64,000 nucleotides of DNA from contig CANFJB010000006.1 in assembly GCA_947447375.1 (NCBI GenBank), positions 1 to 64,000 of the forward strand, in the 5' to 3' direction. The stretch is from Bacteroidota bacterium (GTDB taxonomy: Bacteria > Bacteroidota > Bacteroidia > Flavobacteriales > Flavobacteriaceae). Below the pieces are notes generated by a model. It was not told the origin of the DNA. It did no database searches and saw nothing but the letters and a program-made list of their open reading frames with translations. Shown one piece after another: positions 14,308 to 24,026 of the stretch (the stretch's first letter is position 1; each line of letters opens with the position of its first letter). The translations under genes were made by a program, and so were the position numbers.

Positions 14308-15126
14308 TTAAAACGTGTTTACCGTTTTTCTAATGGCAACTAATTTGGTCATTAATGCCTCAAAATAATCCAAGTGTAGCATGTTGGCACCATCACTTTT
14401 AGCATTTGCAGGATCAAAATGGGTTTCTATAAAAATTCCATCTACACCTACGGCAATTCCCGCTTTGGCAATGGTTTCGATCATATCAGGACGGCCACCG
14501 GTAACTCCCGCGGTTTGATTTGGTTGTTGTAGTGAGTGCGTAACATCCAGAACTGTTGTTGCATATTGTTGCATGGTTGGGATTCCACGAAAATCTACAA
14601 TCATGTCTTGATAACCAAACATTGTTCCTCTATCGGTAACCATTACGTTTTGGTTGTGGCAATCCAATACTTTTTGAACGGCATGTTTCATGCTCTCCGG
14701 ACTCATGAATTGACCTTTTTTCAAATTAACGACCTTTCCAGTTTTGGCTGCAGCCACTACTAAATCGGTTTGACGAACTAAAAAAGCTGGGATTTGCAAT
14801 ACATCAACATATTGAGCTGCTTTGTAAGCATCTTCATTGGTATGAATATCGGTAACGGTTGGAATACCAAAAGTTTCAGAAACTTTGCGTAAAATTTGTA
14901 ATGCTTTTTCATCTCCAATACCTGAAAAACTATCAATTCTAGAGCGGTTTGCTTTTTTGAATGAACCTTTAAATACGAATGGGATTTCTAATTTATCGGT
15001 AATTCCAACTAATTTTTCAGCAATTCTCATCGCCATTTCTTCTCCTTCAATCGCGCAAGGCCCTGCCAATAAAAAGAAGTTACCACTATTTGAATGTTTT
15101 ATTTGAGGTATTGTATGTATGTTCAT
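14308..15126 (-). CDS. kdsA: 3-deoxy-8-phosphooctulonate synthase KdsA
   Basis: KdsA condenses phosphoenolpyruvate with arabinose-5-phosphate to make KDO-8-phosphate for the LPS core. The 272-residue barrel shows AGPCAIEG near the N-terminus, FKGSFKKANRSRIDSFSG, TDIHTNEDA and GVDGIFIETHFDPANAKSDG. The Cys in GPCAIEG corresponds to the metal-binding cysteine of the metal-dependent class; the non-metal class has Asn there. A -7 element (TATATTTG on the minus strand, 15146-15153) lies 20 bases upstream of the start. Confidence 0.96.
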   Translation of the reverse strand: MNIHTIPQIKHSNSGNFFLLAGPCAIEGEEMAMRIAEKLVGITDKLEIPFVFKGSFKKANRSRIDSFSGIGDEKALQILRKVSETFGIPTVTDIHTNEDAYKAAQYVDVLQIPAFLVRQTDLVVAAAKTGKVVNLKKGQFMSPESMKHAVQKVLDCHNQNVMVTDRGTMFGYQDMIVDFRGIPTMQQYATTVLDVTHSLQQPNQTAGVTGGRPDMIETIAKAGIAVGVDGIFIETHFDPANAKSDGANMLHLDYFEALMTKLVAIRKTVNTF

Positions 15127-15145
15127 AGCGTTATTTTTGATAGTG

Positions 15146-15153
15146 CAAATATA
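15146..15153 (-). promoter_or_regulatory. -7 element of kdsA promoter
   Basis: CAAATATA on the plus strand reads TATATTTG on the minus strand, matching TAnnTTTG, and lies 20 bases upstream of the kdsA start. No clear -33 TTG is visible. Confidence 0.5.
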
Positions 15154-15185
15154 AGTAGAATTTTGAATTAAGGATGAAATGTGAG

Positions 15186-15220
15186 AGAATAGATTAAAGA
15201 CGGGTAGATAATAGAGGGAG
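15186..15220. repeat. AGATAATAGAC-type low-complexity repeat
   Basis: GAATAGATTAAAGAC and TAGATAATAGAGG belong to the same loose family as 4351-4386. With the CAAT array and 15361-15437, it fills most of the 317-base gene-free spacer between kdsA and the next gene. Confidence 0.5.
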
Positions 15221-15227
15221 AGATGAT

Positions 15228-15297
15228 TTACAATATCAATATCAATTACAATATCAATTACAATATCAAAATCAATTTCAATATCAAAAACAATAAT
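15228..15297. repeat. Degenerate hexamer array, consensus NNCAAT (copy 2)
   Basis: About eleven hexamers of the type ATCAAT, TACAAT and TTCAAT follow in phase. This is the cleanest of the three arrays, because nearly every unit retains CAA at the same position. It has no coding potential. Confidence 0.75.
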
Positions 15298-15360
15298 TAA
15301 AAAAATAATAAATTAGTGGATCATTTGCTGCTTTTCAACTTTAACCCTTCCTATTTTTTT

Positions 15361-15437
15361 TATCTTACCTGTCTATTATCTATTAATCTATTATCTTTTT
15401 GTCTATTATCTATTAGTCAATTATCTATTTTCTATTC
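15361..15437. repeat. GTCTATTATCT low-complexity repeat
   Basis: At least five overlapping copies of (T)CTATTATCTATTA and GTCTATTATCT are present. This is the reverse complement of the AGATAATAGAC motif seen elsewhere. The repeat ends just before the stop codon of the minus-strand lipoprotein. Confidence 0.6.
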
Positions 15438-15444
15438 ATCCTCG

Positions 15445-15900
15445 TTACTTCACCAATCCAAACCCAACCGGAACCATTAAATCGCCTTTTTCATAACAAT
15501 TTAGGTATAGCTTTTTTGGCTGTTTCAAACCAACCCAAGTAATTTCATATTGGTCTAGGAAGCCGCCGCCCATTTCACAGTTTTTGGTAGGGAAGGGGCA
15601 ACAGATTTCTAATTTTTTAAAGAATACTTTTTCGCCATTCGGACCAGAAAGTGCATTTAAAAATCGTTCTTGATTGATGTTTATATCTTTCGTATTTCGG
15701 TAAAACACATTGATGGGATAATCTGGGTTATAACCGTATTTTGGGTCTTGGCTAAATTCTGTTATTACAAATGTATTCGAAGCCGTTAATTGCGGAATAG
15801 GAGCATTGTCATTAACATTTTTCAAAGTCGATTTTGTACTTACACAAGAGGTTAAACTGATTGCTATCAAAATAAATAGCGCTATAAATTTGGTTTTCAT
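15445..15900 (-). CDS. Putative lipoprotein, unknown function
   Basis: The 151-residue protein has a lipoprotein signal, LTSC (Cys19). The mature part contains GYNPDYPINVFYRN, an ICCPFPTKNCEMGGG cysteine cluster and a GLKQPKKLYLNCYEKG segment near the C-terminus, giving four cysteines besides the lipobox. I recognise it as a type common near kdsA in flavobacteria but not as a characterised family. It is not an enzyme fragment as far as can be seen. Confidence 0.72.
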   Translation of the reverse strand: MKTKFIALFILIAISLTSCVSTKSTLKNVNDNAPIPQLTASNTFVITEFSQDPKYGYNPDYPINVFYRNTKDININQERFLNALSGPNGEKVFFKKLEICCPFPTKNCEMGGGFLDQYEITWVGLKQPKKLYLNCYEKGDLMVPVGFGLVK

Positions 15901-16002
15901 ATTTAGGTATAATTATTCATTAAAGATATTGTTTTCTTTAATACAATAATCGTGCTAAAATTTTATTGCCATAATAATAAATCTAAGATACTGATTTATA
16001 AA

Positions 16003-16098
16003 TAAATAGAGATAAGAAGAAAGAGAATAGACAAAAAGATAATAGACAAATCCCTAGCGAACTTTGCGTAAACCTTTTCGATCCTTGCGATTAATTTC
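16003..16098. repeat. Composite AGATAATAGAC and CGCAAAG repeat spacer
   Basis: AGAGATAAGAAGAAAGAG and AAAGATAATAGACAAA (16003-16050) are followed by TAGCGAACTTTGCGTAAACC and TCCTTGCGATTAA. These are minus-strand copies of the CGCAAAG repeat type. No gene is present in the spacer between the two minus-strand genes. Confidence 0.5.
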
Positions 16099-16119
16099 TT
16101 GACTTTTGTGATAAAAAAA

Positions 16120-16710
16120 TTATACTATTTGCTTGTCCTGAATTTTAGAAAACAAAACCAGTGCTAAAACAGCTCCAATTGTAGCAAAAAGCATATCAGA
16201 TTGGGTGTCCCAAATATCTCCTTGGGTACCTAAAAAAGAATCGCCTTTATCACCGGTAGAAATTGAAACTCCCCATTCAATCCATTCGTAAGCCGCACTT
16301 ATTGCCAAGCAAATGGAAACGATTATAAAGTTGAAGAAACTCTTGTTACTTACAACCATTTTACGAATAAATAATTCCCTGATAATTAATGCTGGAACAA
16401 AGCCTTGCATGAAATGCCCCACTTTATCATAGTTGTTTCGGGTTTGATGAAAAACCTCTCTTATGTAATCAAATAACGGCACTTCTGCATACGTATAATG
16501 CCCTCCAACGAATAAAACAATGCAATGAAGTAAAATCATCGTGTAGGTAAAATTGGTAAACCTAAATTTATTGAAAGTCAACGCTAAAACTACTAATCCT
16601 ATTAGGGCTGGAACGATTTCTAAGAAGCAAGTAAAACCTTCTTTGGGTTCAATTATTGACCAAATAAATGTTGAAAAAAAGACAATTAATAATACGTAAA
16701 TGAATTTCAT
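16120..16710 (-). CDS. DUF2238 (YjdF) family membrane protein
   Basis: The 196-residue protein has about six hydrophobic helices and the family-defining segments GGHYTYAEVPLFDYI, RNNYDKVGHFMQGFVPA and AAYEWIEWG followed by GTQGDIWDTQSDM. The charged and aromatic residues inside membrane segments are conserved in DUF2238. The molecular function is not known to me. A -7 element (CAAATATA, 16730-16737 on the plus strand) lies 20 bases upstream. Confidence 0.87.
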   Translation of the reverse strand: MKFIYVLLIVFFSTFIWSIIEPKEGFTCFLEIVPALIGLVVLALTFNKFRFTNFTYTMILLHCIVLFVGGHYTYAEVPLFDYIREVFHQTRNNYDKVGHFMQGFVPALIIRELFIRKMVVSNKSFFNFIIVSICLAISAAYEWIEWGVSISTGDKGDSFLGTQGDIWDTQSDMLFATIGAVLALVLFSKIQDKQIV

Positions 16711-16729
16711 AAGAGAGTTTTTGGAAATT

Positions 16730-16737
16730 CAAATATA
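16730..16737 (-). promoter_or_regulatory. -7 element of the DUF2238 gene
   Basis: This reads TATATTTG on the minus strand, 20 bases upstream of the start at 16710, the usual distance in Bacteroidota. Confidence 0.45.
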
Positions 16738-16758
16738 GTATTTTTCATTTAACTGGAA

Positions 16759-16872
16759 AGACCGCAAAGGTTTTTCGTAAGGTGCGCAAGGAATAGAAAT
16801 TTGAGTTGTTTTAATCGGTTATTTGGTTATTTGGAAGTCCGTTCAATCCGTGTTTATCTGTGGCAAAAAATC
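16759..16872. repeat. CGCAAAG and TCTGTGGCAAAA repeat fragments
   Basis: ACCGCAAAGGTTTTTCG and GTGCGCAAGGAATAG (16759-16795) belong to the CGCAAAG type. TCAATCCGTGTTTATCTGTG (16844-16863) belongs to the family also seen at 5231-5248 and 21417-21490. This 250-base spacer otherwise holds only the katG terminator. Confidence 0.5.
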
Positions 16873-16913
16873 TCACACCATCAACATTATGACTTTCGAT
16901 TAAATAAATTAAT

Positions 16914-16942
16914 AAAAAACCACGCTTTACGCGTGGTTTTTT
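16914..16942 (-). terminator. katG terminator
   Basis: ACCACGC (16919-16925) and GCGTGGT (16931-16937) form a stem with a TTTAC loop. Flanking A and T tracts supply the U-run on the minus strand just after the katG stop codon. Confidence 0.85.
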
Positions 16943-16961
16943 CATTTGAAATAACATCGAA

Positions 16962-19151
<2,190 letters not shown>

Positions 19152-19189
19152 TTAGTTAAAACTAATTTATTTTTAATGTATTTATGATA

Positions 19190-19197
19190 CAAATATA
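19190..19197 (-). promoter_or_regulatory. -7 element of katG promoter
   Basis: CAAATATA on the plus strand reads TATATTTG on the minus strand, 44 bases upstream of the katG start. No -33 TTG stands out, which would fit a promoter that needs an activator. Confidence 0.5.
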
Positions 19198-19250
19198 ATT
19201 TATCACTTTGATTTTACTATAGCTATTTTATGGTTTTAATTTATTTTTTA

Positions 19251-19265
19251 ATAGATATTATCTAT
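19251..19265. promoter_or_regulatory. OxyR-like palindrome in the katG / permease divergent region
   Basis: ATAGATATTATCTAT matches the OxyR half-site pattern ATAG-N-T-NNN-A-N-CTAT at every fixed position and is a perfect inverted repeat around its centre. A weaker match, ATGGTTTTAATTTAT, lies upstream at 19230-19244 but with six rather than seven intervening bases. Binding is inferred from this pattern and from the peroxide-linked gene beside it. Confidence 0.5.
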
Positions 19266-19310
19266 AGTCTGTATTTAATTTAATTTATGAAAACAAAGGT
19301 AAATTTATAC

Positions 19311-19318
19311 TATATTTG
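19311..19318 (+). promoter_or_regulatory. -7 element of the APC permease gene
   Basis: TATATTTG matches TAnnTTTG and lies 36 bases before the ATG, which suits a leader of about 30 bases. Confidence 0.5.
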
Positions 19319-19354
19319 TTTTTACTTTTAGATTTATAAAACATTAAATATTCT

Positions 19355-21316
19355 ATGAATTTCTCCAATTTATTTCGAAAAAAAACAGTTCAAGATATAC
19401 TTAAACAAGTCGCTAAAAATGAAGCCGATGGTCATAATTCATTAGGAAAACACCTTAAAACTAGAGATTTAGCCGCTTTTGGAATTGCAGCAATTATTGG
19501 AGCTGGAATTTTCAGTACCATCGGAAAAGCTAGTTTTGATGGAGGTCCAGCAGTAATATTCTTGTTTTTATTTACCGCTGTAGCTTGTAGTTTTGCCGCA
19601 TTTGCTTACGCAGAATTTGCTTCCATGGTGCCTGTTTCAGGAAGTGCCTACACGTATTCGTATGTCGCTTTTGGAGAATTAATTGCCTGGATTATCGGTT
19701 GGGCTTTAATTATGGAATACGCAATTGGTAATATAACTGTTGCCATTTCTTGGAGCGATTACTTTACGAGTTTGATGAACAATATTATTGTCAATTTAAA
19801 TCATAAATACCATTGGAATTTACAGGTTTTAGCCGATTGGGTTCAAATGGATTATTTAACGGCGTCCAACGGATTTAAAGACGCGACCGCATTAATGCAA
19901 AACGGTAAATCGTTTGAGAATTTAAGTTCTTCGTTACAAAATGCTTACACCGCTTGGACCACTTCGCCAGTCATTGGAGGGTTTCACATAGTTGCCGATT
20001 TACCTGCACTTGGAATAATTATCTTCATTACCGGATTGGTTTATCGTGGAATGAAGGAATCTCGAAATGCAAGTAATGCGATGGTTTTAGTGAAATTATG
20101 TATCATTTTACTGGTGATTGCCGTTGGTGTTTTTTATGTAGATATAGATAATTGGAGTCCTTTTGCACCAAATGGAGTTGGAGGAATTTTGAAAGGAGTT
20201 TCAGCAGTTTTCTTTGCTTATATTGGTTTTGACGCCATTTCAACCACCGCCGAAGAGTGCGAAAATCCGCAACGTGATTTGCCTCGTGGAATGATGTGGG
20301 CCATCATAATATGTACTATTTTATATATCGCAATTGCCTTGGTGCTCACCGGAATGGTTTCTTACTCAGAATTGAATGTGGGAGATCCATTATTATTTGT
20401 ATTTGAAAAATTAGATTTAAAAATGATGTCGGCTATAATTGGAGTTTCTGCAGTTATTGCCATGGCAAGCGTTTTATTGGTATTCCAAATGGGACAACCT
20501 AGAATTTGGATGAGCATGAGCCGCGATGGTTTGTTGCCAAAAAAATTCTCGAGAGTGCATCCAAAATTTAAAACGCCATCTTATGCAACTGTGGTTACTG
20601 GTTTTGTAGTAGCAATTCCGGCTTTATTTTTGAACCTTACAATGGTAACCGATTTATGCAGTATAGGAACATTATTTGCCTTTGTATTGGTTTGCGCGGG
20701 AGTATTGGTATTGCAAAATAAAACGGATATTCCTCGTGGGAAATTCAAAACTCCCTATGTAAATTCGAAATACATTGTTCCTGTTTTAATCATAGCGGGA
20801 ATGTTTTATGCATTTCAATACAATCAAAAAAGCACACTTGATTTTATTACCAATGAAAAGAAAATATATGCTCCAGAGGACATTGTAACTTCTTTATCTC
20901 CAGAACAATCAAAGCAAGTTTATAATTATTTAACTTCATTTGATGCTAATAATGCGACGACTTCAACTCCCGATTTAGAAGTGATTTTGAGTAAATATAC
21001 TGAAAAAGAAGCACAATATCAATTGGTTGTAAGTGCGCTTCCAATAAGTGATTCTCAAAAATACGAAACTGGTTTTAGCTTATTCAAACACAAAATTCCA
21101 ATGTGGATTTTCCTAATTTCATTATTAGGATTAGCTGTTTGGGCTTACCGACAAAATTTATCATTAATTCCATTATTAGGTTTAATTTCGTGTTTGTATA
21201 TGATGGCAGAATTAAGCGTTTGGAATTGGATTTATTTCACCATTTGGTTATTAATTGGTTTGGTAATTTACTTTGGCTATAGCCGAAAAAATAGTAAATT
21301 GAATACTATCGAATAA
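19355..21316 (+). CDS. APC superfamily amino-acid permease, cationic amino acid transporter-like
   Basis: The 653-residue inner-membrane transporter has a cytoplasmic N-terminus, then GIAAIIGAGIFSTIGKAS in helix 1, the unwound substrate-binding helix typical of LeuT-fold APC transporters, and GKAS immediately after it. Helix 6 is represented by FAYIGFDAISTTAEE and a conserved GQPRIWMSMSRDGLLP loop follows. Two insertions are unusual: a soluble stretch of about 60 residues between helices 3 and 4, and about 80 residues (roughly 490-570) before the last helices. The substrate is likely an amino acid; which one is not readable. Confidence 0.92.
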   Translation: MNFSNLFRKKTVQDILKQVAKNEADGHNSLGKHLKTRDLAAFGIAAIIGAGIFSTIGKASFDGGPAVIFLFLFTAVACSFAAFAYAEFASMVPVSGSAYTYSYVAFGELIAWIIGWALIMEYAIGNITVAISWSDYFTSLMNNIIVNLNHKYHWNLQVLADWVQMDYLTASNGFKDATALMQNGKSFENLSSSLQNAYTAWTTSPVIGGFHIVADLPALGIIIFITGLVYRGMKESRNASNAMVLVKLCIILLVIAVGVFYVDIDNWSPFAPNGVGGILKGVSAVFFAYIGFDAISTTAEECENPQRDLPRGMMWAIIICTILYIAIALVLTGMVSYSELNVGDPLLFVFEKLDLKMMSAIIGVSAVIAMASVLLVFQMGQPRIWMSMSRDGLLPKKFSRVHPKFKTPSYATVVTGFVVAIPALFLNLTMVTDLCSIGTLFAFVLVCAGVLVLQNKTDIPRGKFKTPYVNSKYIVPVLIIAGMFYAFQYNQKSTLDFITNEKKIYAPEDIVTSLSPEQSKQVYNYLTSFDANNATTSTPDLEVILSKYTEKEAQYQLVVSALPISDSQKYETGFSLFKHKIPMWIFLISLLGLAVWAYRQNLSLIPLLGLISCLYMMAELSVWNWIYFTIWLLIGLVIYFGYSRKNSKLNTIE

Positions 21317-21416
21317 ACTCATTTTTCTATAAAGAGTATCATTTTTTGTTATAAAAAAATCTAAGAATTTGTACTAAAAATGCTTTTTTAGAGCTCATTT
21401 ATCACTTATCAAATAT

Positions 21417-21490
21417 TTGCCACAGATTCAAGGGATTAAAATGATTATCGAAAAAAAATCACTGAAATCACTGAAATCCGTGGCTGAAAT
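21417..21490. repeat. TGCCACAGATT...ATCCGTGGC dispersed repeat
   Basis: TTTGCCACAGATTCAAGGG starts the element and GAAATCCGTGGCTG ends it. TGCCAC and GTGGC are complementary ends. Related sequence is seen at 5231-5248 and 16844-16872. It occupies the middle of the 276-base spacer before argS, which holds no gene. Confidence 0.5.
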
Positions 21491-21563
21491 TTCGCTCAAT
21501 TGACATTGATTTTCGATATTGCAATCTCAAAAAAATACCATTTTCAAATTCATACAGAATAAC

Positions 21564-21571
21564 TATCTTTG
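21564..21571 (+). promoter_or_regulatory. -7 element of argS
   Basis: TATCTTTG matches TAnnTTTG, 21 bases before the ATG of argS. This places the transcription start very close to the start codon. Confidence 0.5.
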
Positions 21572-21592
21572 GCATCTTAAAATAAGAACAAA

Positions 21593-23371
21593 ATGACACT
21601 ATCTCAAATTCTATCAGCACCAATCGAAAAAGCAATCCAATCGCTTTTTGATGTAACTATTGACAAAGTAGAATTTCAGTCGACTAGGAAAGAATTTGAA
21701 GGAGATATCACCATGGTTATTTTTCCCTTATTGAAAGTGATTAAGAGCAATCCTGTAGAACTCGGAAATAAAATAGGAGTTTATTTAGTTGAAAATGTAG
21801 CTGAGGTTTCTAATTTTAATGTTGTTTCTGGGTTTTTAAATATCGTAATTTCAGATCAACATTACCTTGATTTTTTCAATGATATCAAAGACAATTCGCA
21901 ATTCGGATTTGTTTCTGCTAATGCAAATGAACCCGCGATTATGGTTGAATATTCTTCACCAAATACCAACAAACCTTTGCATTTAGGTCACGTTAGAAAT
22001 AATTTATTAGGATATTCTGTTGCTGAAATACTTAAAGCTTCTGGAAAAAAAGTATATAAAACACAAATCATCAACGACCGTGGAATTCACATTTGTAAGT
22101 CGATGTTGGCTTGGCAAAAATTTGGAAACGGTCAAACTCCTGAAACTTCTGGATTAAAAGGAGATAAATTAGTTGGTAATTTTTATGTGGCTTTTGATAA
22201 AGCTTACAAAGAAGAAATTACTCAATTAATGAGCGAAGGAAAATCAGAAGAAGAAGCAAAAAAGCAAGCGCCAATTATCCTTGAAGCACAAGAAATGCTA
22301 TTAAAATGGGAAGCTGGAGATGCTGAAGTGATGTCACTTTGGAAAACAATGAACCATTGGGTTTATGACGGATTTGGTACAACTTACACTAATCTAGGAG
22401 TTGATTTTGATAGTTATTATTATGAAAGTAATACCTATTTATTAGGAAAAGACGTAGTTCAAATTGGTTTGGAAAAAGGGATTTTCGAAAAAGATCCTGA
22501 TGGTTCGGTTTGGATTGATTTAACTCCTGATGGTTTGGACAGAAAAATCGTACTTCGTTCAGACGGAACCGCTGTTTACATGACGCAAGATATAGGAACA
22601 GCAATTCAGCGTGTTAAGGACTTTCCAGACGTTGGCGGTATGGTTTACACCGTTGGAAACGAGCAAGATTATCATTTTAAAGTCTTGTTTTTAATCTTGA
22701 AAAAATTAGGTTTTGAATGGTCTAAAAACTTGTTTCACTTGTCGTACGGAATGGTAGATTTACCTTCTGGAAAAATGAAAAGCCGTGAAGGAACCGTTGT
22801 CGATGCTGATGATTTGATGAATGAAATGACAGAAACTGCCCAAAAAATTTCTGAAGAATTAGGAAAACTAGAAGGCTATTCAGATGCTGAAAAAGCCAAG
22901 TTGTACAACACGATTGGAATGGGCGCCTTGAAATACTATATTTTGAAAGTCGATCCTAAGAAAAGAATTTTATTTGACCCTGAAGAATCAGTAGATTTTG
23001 CAGGAAATACAGGACCTTTTATACAATATACTTATGCGAGAATCCAATCGATTATTCGCAAAGCCAACTTCGATTTCACCGAAAAAACAACTATCAAAGC
23101 GTTGCATGAAAAGGAAAAAGAATTGGTTAAACAATTGGAATTGTATCCTGAAGTAATTCAAAATTCGGCACAAAACCACAGTCCTGCGTTAATTGCAAAT
23201 TATACTTACGATTTGGTTCGTGAGTACAATTCGTTCTATCAAGCGGTGCCTATTTTAGGGTCTAATGATAGTGTAGAAAAAGTTTTCCGTGTTCAATTAT
23301 CAAAAAAAGTGGCCGACACTATTGCATCGGCCTTTCAACTTTTAGGTATTCAAGTTCCGGAGAGAATGTAG
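21593..23371 (+). CDS. argS: Arginyl-tRNA synthetase
   Basis: ArgS charges tRNA-Arg with arginine, a class I synthetase reaction. The 592 residues include the N-terminal additional domain (tRNA D-loop contact), the ATP-binding HIGH-type motif HLGHVRNNLLG after SSPNTNKP, and LPSGKMKSREGTVV, the counterpart of KMSKS. The helical anticodon-binding domain ends in the characteristic Val-Pro-Glu-Arg-Met. A -7 promoter element lies just upstream. It converges with a minus-strand gene four bases away. Confidence 0.97.
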   Translation: MTLSQILSAPIEKAIQSLFDVTIDKVEFQSTRKEFEGDITMVIFPLLKVIKSNPVELGNKIGVYLVENVAEVSNFNVVSGFLNIVISDQHYLDFFNDIKDNSQFGFVSANANEPAIMVEYSSPNTNKPLHLGHVRNNLLGYSVAEILKASGKKVYKTQIINDRGIHICKSMLAWQKFGNGQTPETSGLKGDKLVGNFYVAFDKAYKEEITQLMSEGKSEEEAKKQAPIILEAQEMLLKWEAGDAEVMSLWKTMNHWVYDGFGTTYTNLGVDFDSYYYESNTYLLGKDVVQIGLEKGIFEKDPDGSVWIDLTPDGLDRKIVLRSDGTAVYMTQDIGTAIQRVKDFPDVGGMVYTVGNEQDYHFKVLFLILKKLGFEWSKNLFHLSYGMVDLPSGKMKSREGTVVDADDLMNEMTETAQKISEELGKLEGYSDAEKAKLYNTIGMGALKYYILKVDPKKRILFDPEESVDFAGNTGPFIQYTYARIQSIIRKANFDFTEKTTIKALHEKEKELVKQLELYPEVIQNSAQNHSPALIANYTYDLVREYNSFYQAVPILGSNDSVEKVFRVQLSKKVADTIASAFQLLGIQVPERM

Positions 23372-23374
23372 TTA

Positions 23375-23857
23375 TTAAAATCGGATGGCAATACCAATTC
23401 CATTTTCCGATGAAGTTACTGAGAACTCAGGGTCAATAGAACCAGTACTTTTTGAAATACTTTCGTTGTAAGAATCAACAGCTTCTTTCATTTGCTTATT
23501 TCCATTTCCTTGAAAAATTAATCCAATAATCATCCCTGCTGCTCCAATACCTCCAACGGTCCAATTGGGTTTAATCTGAGGGTTATTACTAATAGAAAGT
23601 CCTAAAGTATATCCAAAAGTAAAAGCACCAACATTAGAAACTATGCCTCCAATTAATCTATTTGTTTGTGCAGAATTTAATTTAGCTTCAATTTCTGAAT
23701 TGTTAACTAACTTTTTAGCTTCTTCAATGGAAATTTTTTTACCATTTTGATGGATTGCAGTCCCGGCCCAAAAGTCTTTTTCGATACTTAACGGTGATTG
23801 AGAAAAACAAGATAAACTTGCTAATAGAAAGCTAAATACTAATAATTGATTTTTCAT
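23375..23857 (-). CDS. Secreted or membrane-associated protein of unknown function
   Basis: The 160-residue protein begins with a signal peptide ending in LASLSCFSQS. The Cys could be a lipobox, or cleavage could follow FSQ. The mature part has an amphipathic Lys/Glu region, then two glycine-rich hydrophobic stretches (about 70-85 and 100-116, the latter VGGIGAAGMIIGLIFQG) that may insert in a membrane. The end, GIGIAIRF, terminates in Phe, as outer-membrane beta-barrel proteins do, but two helical hairpins argue against a barrel. I recognise no family. Confidence 0.7.
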   Translation of the reverse strand: MKNQLLVFSFLLASLSCFSQSPLSIEKDFWAGTAIHQNGKKISIEEAKKLVNNSEIEAKLNSAQTNRLIGGIVSNVGAFTFGYTLGLSISNNPQIKPNWTVGGIGAAGMIIGLIFQGNGNKQMKEAVDSYNESISKSTGSIDPEFSVTSSENGIGIAIRF

Positions 23858-23974
23858 ATATGTATTTTTTTAGTTATTTTATACAAATAAATCGAATTAA
23901 TAGCTATTAACCAAATATTAATTTATTCCGAATCTAGCTAAGGTTAAAAACTAGAACTTTGACTCTTTGTCACT

Positions 23975-24004
23975 TTGCCACTTTCCAACTTTATCTTATC
24001 TTTG
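23975..24004 (+). promoter_or_regulatory. ffh promoter (-33 TTG, -7 TATCTTTG)
   Basis: TTG (23975-23977) and TATCTTTG (23997-24004) are separated by 19 bases, an excellent Bacteroidota promoter. It lies within a longer in-frame reading frame that could start at 23967, so it decides for the ATG at 24027. The TTG sits in a repetitive CTTTGTCACTTTGCCACTTT stretch (23965-23984). Confidence 0.72.
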
Positions 24005-24026
24005 CAATTCAATAAAATTTAAAATC

